A stretch of 7,388 bases of DNA from Chloroflexia bacterium (lineage in GTDB: Bacteria > Chloroflexota > Chloroflexia > Thermomicrobiales > UBA6265): positions 1 to 7,388 of the forward strand of contig JACDBO010000265.1 of NCBI GenBank assembly GCA_013694885.1, in the 5' to 3' direction. Within the stretch, counting starts at the first letter, position 1. Each line of letters starts with the position of its first letter. Made by a program: the position numbers and the translations under genes. Of the stretch, positions 1 through 6,888 are shown in pieces. The notes under the pieces are model-generated. The model searched no databases. It was not told the DNA's origin and saw only the letters and a list, made by a program, of their open reading frames with translations.

Positions 1-1244
1 TTGTCGGCGTCGCCTGGGTCGGTCTCTACGTTCCCCATCACTTCTATCCCACGACAGTGGCCCGGCTCGAAGCCCTTGCCCACCGCACCGTCGCGTTTCT
101 GGAGGCCGCGAAACTGGCCGATGCCCAGGGCGAACTCCTTGACCGGGTTCAACATCACCATCGGCGTTTGCAATCCGTGATCCAGGCGATGCCAGAGGCA
201 GTCATGGTCGTGCGCCCTCCCAATGGCGCCATCGTCACATCGAACGCGGCGGCACAGCGGTTGTTCGGGATCACGCCGAGCGCCTACCCGTTCATGATGC
301 GCGTGACTCAGCTCAACGTTCGGACGGCGAGCGGAGACAATGAGCCGCAACCAATTGTCCGCGCATTGTCGGATGGAGAGATTGTGACGGGCGTCGAACT
401 CCAGGTCATCCAACGTGACGGGAGTGAGCTACCAGTTGTCGCCAGCGCGGCGCCGCTCCATGCGGAGGATGGCACCATCGATGCCGTGGTCGGTATCTTT
501 CAGGATGTCCGTCCGCTCAAGGACGCGCAACGGCTGCGCGACGAATTTATCTCGATCGTCTCGCACGAACTGAGATCCCCGCTCACCCCGATCCGCGGTT
601 TCGCTCAGCTCGTTGCCCGCGAGCTGGAGTTCGCTGGTGGTCATGAACGCCACGTCGATTGGCTTCAAACCTTGCAGCGGCACGTCGACCGCATGACGAG
701 ACTCATCGACGATCTGCTGGATGTCTCACGGCTGCGTGCCGGGCGCCTGGAAACGCGACCGGCGCACGTCGACGTCATCGAGATATGTCGAAGCGTGGTT
801 GCCTCGCGGCAGGCGACAACCGGTGATCACACGGTCTCGCTCGAATCGAAACTCGACCACATCGATGCCGTACTCGACGGTGATCGCATCTATCAGGTGG
901 TCGACAACTTGGTTGGGAACGCGATCAAATACACGAGCGGCGGCACGATCACGGTGGCGGTCAACCTTGCCTTGCACCAGCCAGAAACGCTGAGCATCAC
1001 CGTCAGCGACCAAGGGGAGGGAATCGCGAGTTCCGACCGGGAGAGCCTGTTTAATCCGTTCTATCGATCCCGCGAGGCCGCGGCGAGTGCACTGCCCGGA
1101 CTAGGTCTCGGATTGTTCATCTGCAGCGAATTGGTCCATGCGCATGGTGGTCAGATCGATGTCGCCGATGCCCCAGATGGCGGCGCCCGCTTCTCGATTT
1201 CGCTCCCGACCGGAACAACCGCGACCCAGCGCCTGACGGCCTAA
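1..1244 (+). CDS. Sensor histidine kinase, GAF (partial)-PAS-HisKA-HATPase_c; 5' end outside window
   Basis: This is the C-terminal part of a two-component sensor kinase that autophosphorylates on His and passes the phosphate to a response regulator. The frame is open to the left edge (first full codon at base 3), so the GTG at 57 is probably internal. The first ~38 residues, ending in ALAHRTVAFLEAAKL, look like the last strand and helix of a GAF domain. Numbering from the codon at 57, a PAS domain spans about 35-150. The HisKA H-box is SHELRSPLTPI, with the phospho-acceptor His170 at bases 564-566. The ATPase domain shows an N box (DNLVGNAIKYT, 283-293), a G1 box (DQGEGI, 318-323), an F box (LFNPFYR) and a G2 box (GLGLGLFIC, 348-356). 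All catalytic motifs look intact. No membrane segment lies in the visible part. The input signal and partner regulator are not in the window, so the kinase cannot be assigned to a pathway. Confidence 0.95.
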   Translation, partial: VGVAWVGLYVPHHFYPTTVARLEALAHRTVAFLEAAKLADAQGELLDRVQHHHRRLQSVIQAMPEAVMVVRPPNGAIVTSNAAAQRLFGITPSAYPFMMRVTQLNVRTASGDNEPQPIVRALSDGEIVTGVELQVIQRDGSELPVVASAAPLHAEDGTIDAVVGIFQDVRPLKDAQRLRDEFISIVSHELRSPLTPIRGFAQLVARELEFAGGHERHVDWLQTLQRHVDRMTRLIDDLLDVSRLRAGRLETRPAHVDVIEICRSVVASRQATTGDHTVSLESKLDHIDAVLDGDRIYQVVDNLVGNAIKYTSGGTITVAVNLALHQPETLSITVSDQGEGIASSDRESLFNPFYRSREAAASALPGLGLGLFICSELVHAHGGQIDVADAPDGGARFSISLPTGTTATQRLTA

Positions 1245-1364
1245 CCCGAGCACGATCCGCCCACGTTCGATATGCTGCCACGATGAGGTGACACGTGTAT
1301 TGCCTCGGAGGTGATGCGCGTAGCACGTCTCAGCGGACGCCTCACCGCTAGAGGAGGCAAGAAT

Positions 1365-1397
1365 GCGGGGCCGTTTGATTCGATCAAACGGCCCCGC
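1365..1397. terminator. Perfect 15-bp hairpin between convergent genes, probable bidirectional terminator
   Basis: The arms GCGGGGCCGTTTGAT (1365-1379) and its exact complement (1383-1397) enclose a 3-base TCG loop. The hairpin sits in the 206-base gap where the kinase (+) and the secreted-protein gene (-) converge, which is where a shared terminator is expected. Neither side has a real T-run: GCGGTCTG follows on + and ATTCTTGCC follows on -. It may therefore end transcripts weakly, act with Rho, or mainly stabilise 3' ends. I see no gene in the rest of 1245-1450. Confidence 0.65.
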
Positions 1398-1450
1398 GCG
1401 GTCTGCCGTCTCCGGCAGCCCGGACTGCGATTCATTCGAGGGAGTGAGAG

Positions 1451-2668
1451 CTACTCGTCCTCTTGCTGGTTCGTGGGGATAACGACCTGGTTGACCCCGC
1501 CGGTACCGTCGCTGCCGAAGAGCGGCGGTATAGGACCGTCCGTACCATCCGTTGGCGGAGGGGTGTCCGAGTCGGACTGCACCGCGGCGCCACCCGTGCC
1601 ATCGGTGACCGATGGCTCCTCGCCATCGCCCGTATCACTTGGACCGGGTTCGACCACCGATTCGACGGTCGTCTCGTCCGCCTCGGTCGAGCCTACGTCT
1701 TCCGCCAGGGGTTCGGACCCCTGATCCTGCTCGGCTATACCGCCGCCATTGGCCGGAGGCTCGGTGGCCGCTACAGACGGCGTCCCGGCGACGATGATTT
1801 CGCCCCTCGCGAGCACCGACCCGTCGCTGGCGTCTAGCAGGGCGAGACCGACCGCCATGTCGTTGGTAACAGCCGGCGCCTCCCATAGAACAGCCCAACT
1901 TCCAACGTTCTCATAGGTCGCCGAGCCGGTGTCAACAAAGGTGCCAGCATCAGCCACCAGCGTCGCGCTCTCGACCCCTTGAACCGAGATCGTAGCGACC
2001 TCCGACGCCTCTACGACCTCGGGAAGGATCAACGCCGGTTCCGGCTCTGGGTTTACTTCGGGCTCCTCCACCGGCACGTCCACGGGCCCTTCGTCGGTGT
2101 CGGGCTCATCTGGCACCGATACAGTGAGAGGAACCAGCGCGTTCGCCAGACTGAGGCTGTCGGTTTCCGTCAGGTTACGACTGCTGACCATGTAGACCAC
2201 GTTGCCGGCCTGCCACCAGACATTGTCGTAAATTGGCGTGATGTCCTGAATCGCTGGATTGCCTTGTACGGAAGCGTTGATCTCAAGCTGGATGTTGAGA
2301 TCGTACGGTGAGCCGGCGGGCAGTGCTCCACCAACAGTGCCCGAAATTTGGAGAAACGTCGGCGGTTCACCAGGAATCCACCAATACAGGCTGTAGTACC
2401 CGGCGCTCGACTGAATCGCTGGCTCGCCACCGAACGGCGACGGCACCGCGGTGGGCACCAACGCGTCGAAACCAACGTCGAGTTGGCCGGCGGCATCCGA
2501 GCCAAGCCAGTCGACATTCTGTGCCCGAAATGAAGTTGAATCGGACCGCGTGCCGGGCGCCGCGGTCGAACCCGCGCTCGTGCTCGTGAGTACCACGATG
2601 CTCGCCAGACAGGCCAAGATGACGCGCGATGACCAATCTGGTCTGCGTCGAATGAACACCGAGAGCAT
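1451..2668 (-). CDS. Secreted acidic low-complexity protein of unknown function
   Basis: I do not recognise this 405-residue protein. It begins with a basic stretch (FIRRRPDWSSR) and a hydrophobic segment (VILACLASIVVL, about 16-27), followed by small residues. This is a Sec-type signal peptide, with likely cleavage near SAG/STA (33/34). Residues ~50-185 form a Trp/Tyr-rich, probably beta-sheet domain (YYSLYWWIPG, DNVWWQAGNVVYMV). A Pro/Glu linker (~186-212) leads to a second beta-type module (~222-296, including GSWAVLWEAPAV). The last ~110 residues are Gly/Asp/Glu/Ser/Thr/Pro-rich and look disordered. The mature protein has no cysteine, no LPxTG motif and no C-terminal membrane anchor, so it is probably exported and free or loosely wall-associated. 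The frame extends upstream to 2902, but that part lacks a Shine-Dalgarno and looks non-coding. GAGGTG upstream supports either the ATG at 2668 or, with better spacing, the in-frame GTG at 2674. Existence as a gene is likely; function is unknown. Confidence 0.8.
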   Translation of the reverse strand: MLSVFIRRRPDWSSRVILACLASIVVLTSTSAGSTAAPGTRSDSTSFRAQNVDWLGSDAAGQLDVGFDALVPTAVPSPFGGEPAIQSSAGYYSLYWWIPGEPPTFLQISGTVGGALPAGSPYDLNIQLEINASVQGNPAIQDITPIYDNVWWQAGNVVYMVSSRNLTETDSLSLANALVPLTVSVPDEPDTDEGPVDVPVEEPEVNPEPEPALILPEVVEASEVATISVQGVESATLVADAGTFVDTGSATYENVGSWAVLWEAPAVTNDMAVGLALLDASDGSVLARGEIIVAGTPSVAATEPPANGGGIAEQDQGSEPLAEDVGSTEADETTVESVVEPGPSDTGDGEEPSVTDGTGGAAVQSDSDTPPPTDGTDGPIPPLFGSDGTGGVNQVVIPTNQQEDE

Positions 2669-2989
2669 ACCCACCGCCGCCACCTCGCCGTGACAAATTG
2701 ACGCGGCTCGGCCGCACGACCACGTACAGATTTGACCGTGCGCCGCCGGTGTGCCCGTGTGAGGAAATGGAGGCGGCTCGGATCGTTGACTAGTGGTCAG
2801 CGTACCATGACGAGAAGCGACGTGCGACCGGTCCGAAGCCGCCATAGGTCCTAGTTCCCCGGTCGGCAAGGACGGCGTCGTGTCGAGCCCGCTATACTTC
2901 ATTGCCGCGGCGAAACGAGAGAACGCCGCGGTCTCCCTACAAGCGCCGTGATTGCGACACGCGCACCCATACTAGGAGTCCTCTGACCC
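2669..2989. promoter_or_regulatory. Divergent intergenic region between the secreted-protein gene and miaB
   Basis: This 321-base gap must carry the promoters for both flanking genes. On + there is a TATACT at 2893-2898, a good -10 hexamer about 95 bases before the miaB start, but no convincing -35 at 16-18 bases. A quasi-palindrome TGACTAGTGGTCA (2787-2799) lies inside a longer imperfect inverted repeat: GGCGGCTCGGA at 2772-2782 against TCCGAAGCCGCC at 2832-2843, with one bulged base. These could be operator sites, but nothing identifies a regulator. I see no tRNA, small RNA or convincing short gene here. Confidence 0.35.
2893..2898 (+). promoter_or_regulatory. Candidate -10 box for miaB
   Basis: TATACT differs from the sigma-70 consensus TATAAT at one position and would start a transcript near 2905, giving an 85-base leader for miaB. 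The expected -35 area (around 2870-2876) is GC-rich and does not resemble TTGACA. The call rests on the -10 alone. Confidence 0.3.
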
Positions 2990-4354
2990 GTGTCTTCCCG
3001 ACCCGTCATAGCATTGACGCCACATCAGAGTCCGTCACGCCTGCCGCCGAATGGCAAGCATTTCTTTATCTGGACCATCGGCTGCCAAATGAACGAAGCC
3101 GACAGCGCCAAGGTCGCGGCGATGCTCCAGGAAGTCGGCTATCAGCGGACGGAGAACGAGCAGGACGCCGACATCGTCGTGCTCAATTCGTGTGTTGTCC
3201 GCCAAGCGGCGGAAGATAAAGTGGCCGGAAAGCTCAACTCCCTGGCGCGCCTCAAGCGTCAAAAGCCGGAGATGCCATTGGTGCTCACCGGTTGCATGGT
3301 CACGCGCCAGCAGGAGGCGTTGCGGGCGCGCTTCCCCCACGTCGATCTCTTCTTCGATCCGTCGGACTTCGACAAACTCGAAGCCGTTGTGCCGGAGCTC
3401 GCTGAACTCGAAGACGACCTTGCGGCTCTGCCGCACTACTATCAACCGGAGACATCGGCCGGTGCTTCAAGTGTGAGCGCATTCGTGCCGATCATCTACG
3501 GGTGCAACTTCCTCTGCTCCTACTGCATCGTGCCATATCGCCGCGGCAAAGAGCGGAGCCGGCCGATGGAGGAGATCGTGCGTGAAGTCGAGCGCATGGT
3601 AAGTGGCGGAGTCCGCGAGGTCACGCTCCTCGGCCAAACCGTCAACGCATACGGGCACGATCTGCCCGGGCAGTTCGGGTTGGCGGACCTGCTCCGTGCG
3701 GTCGACGCCGTTGCTGGGGTAGAGCGGCTGCGATTCCTCACGTCGCATCCAAAGTACATGTCGCACGAGATTATCGACACAATGGCAGGACTGCGATCGG
3801 CCTGTGAGCACATGAATCTCCCGGTCCAGGCGGGCGACAACGAGGTCTTGCGCCGAATGCGGCGCACCTACACACGTGACCTGTGGCAGGAACGAATCGC
3901 GTACACCCGCGAGCGGATGGAGGGCGTCACGGTTGCGACCGACATTATCGTCGGCTTTCCGGGCGAGACCGACGAACAGTTCATGCAGACCCACGAGCTG
4001 CTCGACGAAGTCGGATGCGACAAAGTCCACCTCGCCATGTATTCGCCCCGACCCGGCACGCTCTCCGCCCGTTGGGAAGATGACGTCCCGCACGAGGAGA
4101 AGCATCGGCGACATCAGACACTCGAACACCTGCAAGAACGCATCTGCACCGAACAAAACGGCCGGCGTCTTGGTGAAACCTATGAGGTCCTGGTCGAAGG
4201 AAAGGCGAAGGGCCGTTGGTCCGGCCGCACGAGAGGAAACACGCTCGTCCATTTCGACGACGACCGTGCGCTCCTGGGAAAGCTTGTCGATGTCCGCATC
4301 ACGCGGACGACTCCGTGGTTCTTGATCGGTGAGGGGACGGGCACAACCCGCTGA
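2990..4354 (+). CDS. miaB: tRNA-2-methylthio-N6-dimethylallyladenosine synthase MiaB
   Basis: MiaB is a radical-SAM methylthiotransferase that adds a methylthio group to C2 of i6A at position 37 of tRNAs reading U-starting codons, using two 4Fe-4S clusters in the cytoplasm. The 454 residues match the family layout. The N-terminal UPF0004 domain carries its three cluster cysteines: Cys32 (TIGCQMN), Cys68 (NSCVVR) and Cys102 (LTGCM). The radical-SAM domain has the CxxxCxxC triad at Cys172, Cys176 and Cys179 (GCNFLCSYC), followed by PYRRGKERSRP, the MiaB-type RGxExSRP signature. NLPVQAGDNEVLRRMRRTY is also typical. A TRAM RNA-binding domain fills about 388-448. TIGCQMN and RGKERSRP favour MiaB over RimO or MtaB. 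The GTG start is supported by TAGGAG at 2973-2978, 11 bases upstream. The TPR gene follows after 42 bases, suggesting co-transcription. Nothing essential is missing. Confidence 0.96.
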   Translation: MSSRPVIALTPHQSPSRLPPNGKHFFIWTIGCQMNEADSAKVAAMLQEVGYQRTENEQDADIVVLNSCVVRQAAEDKVAGKLNSLARLKRQKPEMPLVLTGCMVTRQQEALRARFPHVDLFFDPSDFDKLEAVVPELAELEDDLAALPHYYQPETSAGASSVSAFVPIIYGCNFLCSYCIVPYRRGKERSRPMEEIVREVERMVSGGVREVTLLGQTVNAYGHDLPGQFGLADLLRAVDAVAGVERLRFLTSHPKYMSHEIIDTMAGLRSACEHMNLPVQAGDNEVLRRMRRTYTRDLWQERIAYTRERMEGVTVATDIIVGFPGETDEQFMQTHELLDEVGCDKVHLAMYSPRPGTLSARWEDDVPHEEKHRRHQTLEHLQERICTEQNGRRLGETYEVLVEGKAKGRWSGRTRGNTLVHFDDDRALLGKLVDVRITRTTPWFLIGEGTGTTR

Positions 4355-4382
4355 GGCAACTTCTTCACCCACGTATGACAAC

Positions 4383-4388
4383 GAAAGG
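4383..4388 (+). promoter_or_regulatory. Ribosome binding site fixing a TTG start
   Basis: GAAAGG lies 8 bases before the TTG at 4397. An in-frame TGA at 4376-4378 blocks any longer version, and no in-frame ATG or GTG lies between them. The nearby ATG at 4392 is in another frame. TTG is therefore the best-supported start for the TPR gene. Confidence 0.6.
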
Positions 4389-4396
4389 TCCATGAC

Positions 4397-5266
4397 TTGG
4401 TCACATCCAGGAATAACCAGCAGCTCACTCGAAAGCAGCTTGTCGCGGAAGCTCAACGCGCGTCTCTGGACGGGCACTGGGAAGAAGCGATCAAACTGAA
4501 TGACCAACTTCTGGAACGCACCGGTCGCGACGCCGAGGCGCTCAACCGTAAGGGTCGTGCCCTGCTCGAATTGCGACGTCACGGTAGCGCGCGAGATATC
4601 TATTCCGAGGCGCTGAAGGCCGATCCCGCAAACATGATCGCTCGCCGGAACTTGCAGCGACTCGAAACGCTGCATAACCGCCCGAAAGGCGCGCCTGAAG
4701 GAGGGGAGCCCAACCTGATCCCGCTCCCCCGCGCGCATGTCTTCATCGAGGAAGTAGGCAGGACGTGGGTGGACGAACTCGTCAATCCGCTGCCCGTCAG
4801 TCGCCTCGCCGAAATCTCGCCAGGCACGCGCCTCGACCTGACCGTCGAGGAAGGGAAGCTCTACATTGCCGAAGGCGGCGATCGGCTCGGCGAGATCGAG
4901 TCTCGGGCGGCGCGCCGCCCGATCGAGTTGTTGGAGGGCAGCAACCGATTCGAGGTCTATGCGCTTGGCATCTCTGGCCACAGCCTGCGCGTCATTATCC
5001 GCGAGGTCTATCGCCATCCGTCCCAGCAAGGCAAGGTAGCATTTCCGCGTCAGATCCGAGCGACGCAAGAGTTGATGCGCGAACGGGAACTCCTGTTCCA
5101 ACGCGATGAGGCCGATTTCCTCTTCACCGAGGACGACGAAGAGAGCGAACAAGACCAAGTCGAGTCGGAAGACGAAGACACCGAGCGGCCGGATCGGGAA
5201 GTGGAATCCTATGTGGAAGGTCGCTCGGCGTCCGACGATGACGATGAAGAAGAAGACGCGGTCTGA
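4397..5266 (+). CDS. TPR protein with central beta domain and acidic C-terminal tail, function unknown
   Basis: This is a 289-residue cytoplasmic protein with no signal peptide or membrane segment. Residues ~11-44 and ~46-79 form two tetratricopeptide repeats (GHWEEAIKLNDQLLE; ALLELRRHGSARDIYSEALKADP), with a third helix pair beginning at ~80. TPRs normally bind partner proteins. Residues ~110-215 look like a compact beta-rich domain (TRLDLTVEEGKLYIAEG, FEVYALG, HSLRVIIREVY). Its alternating strands and the phrase GDRLGEIESR vaguely recall small barrel or HIRAN-like folds, which is only an impression. A charged helix (~218-238) leads into a tail (~240-289) made largely of Asp and Glu, ending DDDDEEEDAV. 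Such tails often mimic nucleic acid or bind basic proteins. The position 42 bases after miaB suggests an operon and perhaps a role connected with translation or RNA, but that is guilt by association. The stop lies 18 bases from that of the convergent gene at 5285. Confidence 0.85.
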   Translation: MVTSRNNQQLTRKQLVAEAQRASLDGHWEEAIKLNDQLLERTGRDAEALNRKGRALLELRRHGSARDIYSEALKADPANMIARRNLQRLETLHNRPKGAPEGGEPNLIPLPRAHVFIEEVGRTWVDELVNPLPVSRLAEISPGTRLDLTVEEGKLYIAEGGDRLGEIESRAARRPIELLEGSNRFEVYALGISGHSLRVIIREVYRHPSQQGKVAFPRQIRATQELMRERELLFQRDEADFLFTEDDEESEQDQVESEDEDTERPDREVESYVEGRSASDDDDEEEDAV

Positions 5267-5284
5267 GCGTGTCGGATCGGGGCG

Positions 5285-5644
5285 TTACTGTTCGATGACA
5301 AACAGCAATGCCAACATCACCACCATCAGAACCCCGAACGTAATCAGCAACCGAACCAAATCCGCCTTGATCGCCGCGTATTCCTGCTCTCTGGTCAGTC
5401 CGACGGGCCGAGCGACGACCCGTGACTGACCAACCGGTTGTCGCAAACGGGGACGCCGCGTTGCACGCTCCCGGCTGGGTGAGGGTGAATCCGGCGCGAC
5501 ACTCGATGGCGCCTCGGCGACGCGTTGGCTTACGATCGACGGCTGGGCGACGGTCTGCGCCGCCCGCACCTGGCTCGCCCGCTGCTGCGCCTTGTTCGGG
5601 CGCCTCGAAGCTCCCCTGTTTGTTCTCGGCGAATTGGACGACAT
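5285..5644 (-). CDS. Small Arg-rich tail-anchored membrane protein, unknown function
   Basis: This 119-residue protein is not one I recognise. Residues 1-80 are rich in Arg, Ser, Pro, Gln and Ala, strongly basic and probably disordered. A short amphipathic segment (LTREQEYAAIKADLVR, 83-98) precedes a single hydrophobic helix (LLITFGVLMVVMLALLFVI, about 99-117), which ends two residues before the C-terminus. By the positive-inside rule the long N-terminal part should face the cytoplasm, making this a C-tail-anchored protein. The ATG at 5644 has a GGAG (5653-5656) 8 bases upstream, supporting both the start and the reality of the gene. It lies 78 bases downstream of the DUF1232 membrane-protein gene on the same strand, so it is probably the last gene of the mobA group. 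The basic region could contact nucleic acid, ribosomes or acidic lipids, but nothing visible decides this. Confidence 0.78.
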   Translation of the reverse strand: MSSNSPRTNRGASRRPNKAQQRASQVRAAQTVAQPSIVSQRVAEAPSSVAPDSPSPSRERATRRPRLRQPVGQSRVVARPVGLTREQEYAAIKADLVRLLITFGVLMVVMLALLFVIEQ

Positions 5645-5722
5645 GGTGGAAACTCCAACCCGGGATGAATCCGGTTGTGGCGAATCGCTCTGGCGACGCG
5701 ATGAGGTTTAGGTGCTCGTTCG

Positions 5723-6100
5723 CTACCTTTGCTCGCGACGTTCGCGGAATGGGACGTCCATCGCCGAACGGTCGTCAGGCGCGTCCCCGTGACGGGAACG
5801 GCTGGCGCCACTGAGATGCTCCGCCACCACGTCAGGTGGCGCAAACCGGACCATCAGTTTCACGAGCACCACGCCAACCACCGCAATCACGCCAAGGTCG
5901 TCGAGCTGACCGATGCCTAGGAAGAAATCGGGGATGAGATCGATGGGTGATAGGACGTAGACAAGCGCACCAATCGGCCCTAACCGCTTGAGCCACGGTG
6001 ACACGCGGTCATCTCGCAGCAATCGCCACATGAGTCGCAGGCGTGCCGGCCAACTCAAGTCTTCCACCATCGCCGCGATGCGTTGTCGATCGTGATCCAT
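5723..6100 (-). CDS. DUF1232 (YkvA-type) small membrane protein
   Basis: This 125-residue protein carries the DUF1232 core GPIGALVYVLSPIDLIPDFF (41-60), followed by GIGQLDDLGVIAVV. The SPIDLIPDF motif and the GQLDD turn are the hallmarks of this widespread family, whose biochemical role is not established. Two hydrophobic stretches (~41-61 and ~66-83) around the Asp-containing turn suggest a hairpin in the membrane. The N-terminus is charged (RLRLMWRLLRDDR) and the C-terminal ~30 residues are polar and charged (SRSRHGDAPDDRS...). The frame stays open to 6247, but the ATG at 6100 has GGAG (6109-6112) at 8 bases. The longer version would also overlap the end of mobA by over 100 bases, so 6100 is chosen. 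The gene starts 38 bases after the mobA stop on the same strand, consistent with an operon, although no functional link to molybdenum cofactor is known to me. Confidence 0.9.
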   Translation of the reverse strand: MDHDRQRIAAMVEDLSWPARLRLMWRLLRDDRVSPWLKRLGPIGALVYVLSPIDLIPDFFLGIGQLDDLGVIAVVGVVLVKLMVRFAPPDVVAEHLSGASRSRHGDAPDDRSAMDVPFRERREQR

Positions 6101-6108
6101 TCCACACG

Positions 6109-6112
6109 CTCC
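6109..6112 (-). promoter_or_regulatory. Shine-Dalgarno deciding the DUF1232 start
   Basis: GGAG on the minus strand lies 8 bases from the ATG at 6100. It falls in the 38-base gap between mobA and this gene, so translation is expected to start afresh here rather than from the upstream in-frame start at 6247 inside mobA. Confidence 0.6.
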
Positions 6113-6138
6113 ATCACCACAAGTATATCTGCGGAACG

Positions 6139-6798
6139 TCATAGCATGCCGCTCGAGATATCCGGTGTGGTGTCTTCCCGTCCCTTCTTCGCCCACGATC
6201 GCGCCCGCGACAGCGCCTCCGGGGTGTTGACGTTGAAGAACGTCCACAGCTCAGGGTCGAAGCCGCGCGCGACCTGTTCCGGGACCGCTGACACGCGAAC
6301 CTGATCGAAGAAGCGCACGATCTGCCGCTGGCCGCTGGCCAGCTGGGCACGGATCGATGGAAGGCAGTCAGAACCATAGATCGCGTGCAGCGTTTGATAG
6401 ATCACTCCGGAACCTTGGCGGCTCTCACCGCGCACCGTTGGGATGACCACATCGGCGTTGGAGGCGAGCGAACGAAGATGGCTGAGCAGATCGATGCTGA
6501 GGAACGGTAGGTCGCACGGCACAACGAGGCAGGGATCACCGCTCGCTAGTTCCAGTGCCGTGGCGATACCTCCCAGTGCCGCGGCATCCGCATAGTGGTC
6601 CGACGCGACCGAAACGCCAAAGGAGCGGTACCGCGGTCGATCATTCGCGATGATGATTGATTGATCAGCAACGGCGCCCACTCGATCAAGAACCAATTCG
6701 ATCAACGTCGGTCCGTCCGGTTCGAGACGGATCATCGCCTTGTCGGTCCCCATGCGGCTGCTCTTGCCGCCCGCCAGAATCGCCGCGACCAAGTTCAT
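6139..6798 (-). CDS. mobA: Molybdenum cofactor guanylyltransferase (MobA family)
   Basis: MobA transfers GMP from GTP to molybdopterin-bound molybdenum, producing the guanine dinucleotide cofactor used by DMSO-reductase-family enzymes. The 219 residues are close to the usual length (~190-215). The nucleotide-binding loop is LAGGKSSRMGTDKA (8-21). VVPCDLPFL (93-100 region) holds the metal-binding Asp96. LGGIATAL (75-82) corresponds to the usual GPLGGI segment, though the Gly-Pro is replaced (DAAALGGI). QTLHAIYGSDCLPSI and FFNVNTPEAL (187-196) match the acceptor-side and NxNTPE signatures. The ATG at 6798 has GAGGG 11 bases upstream; a GTG at 6816 (six residues longer) overlaps that site and has none, so 6798 is preferred. 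No other moa/moe/mog gene or molybdoenzyme lies in the window. A MobA-like transferase acting on another cofactor (such as MocA for cytosine) cannot be fully excluded, but the motifs favour MobA. Confidence 0.9.
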   Translation of the reverse strand: MNLVAAILAGGKSSRMGTDKAMIRLEPDGPTLIELVLDRVGAVADQSIIIANDRPRYRSFGVSVASDHYADAAALGGIATALELASGDPCLVVPCDLPFLSIDLLSHLRSLASNADVVIPTVRGESRQGSGVIYQTLHAIYGSDCLPSIRAQLASGQRQIVRFFDQVRVSAVPEQVARGFDPELWTFFNVNTPEALSRARSWAKKGREDTTPDISSGML

Positions 6799-6852
6799 CA
6801 GTAGAGTAACCCTCACATCGCTTCATCCGCCAAGTTTGAGGTCCTCGTCGTA

Positions 6853-6882
6853 TTAGCATTCTGTTGATCCGGTTGGTATACT
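6853..6882 (+). promoter_or_regulatory. Candidate promoter with extended -10
   Basis: TATACT (6877-6882) is preceded by TGG, giving an extended -10 (TGGTATACT). A partial -35, TTAGCA (6853-6858, four of six matches), lies 18 bases upstream. The expected start is near 6889. Transcription would run right, away from mobA, into the short terminated unit ending near 7030. The -10 is good and the -35 mediocre. Confidence 0.4.
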
Positions 6883-6888
6883 CCCGGC

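Noticed and set aside
2609..2668. Lipoprotein signal (VILAC) in the secreted protein
   Set aside because: The Cys lies too early in the hydrophobic segment and the residue at -2 is Leu, so the lipobox rule is not met. An ordinary signal peptide fits better.
2669..2902. Upstream extension of the secreted protein to an ATG at 2902
   Set aside because: There is no Shine-Dalgarno before 2902. The extra 78 residues look non-coding, and they would bury the signal peptide inside the protein.
3467..5158. A 563-codon open frame on the minus strand spanning miaB and the TPR gene
   Set aside because: It is antisense to two well-supported genes and shows no domain or motif. Long shadow frames like this are common opposite GC-rich coding sequence.
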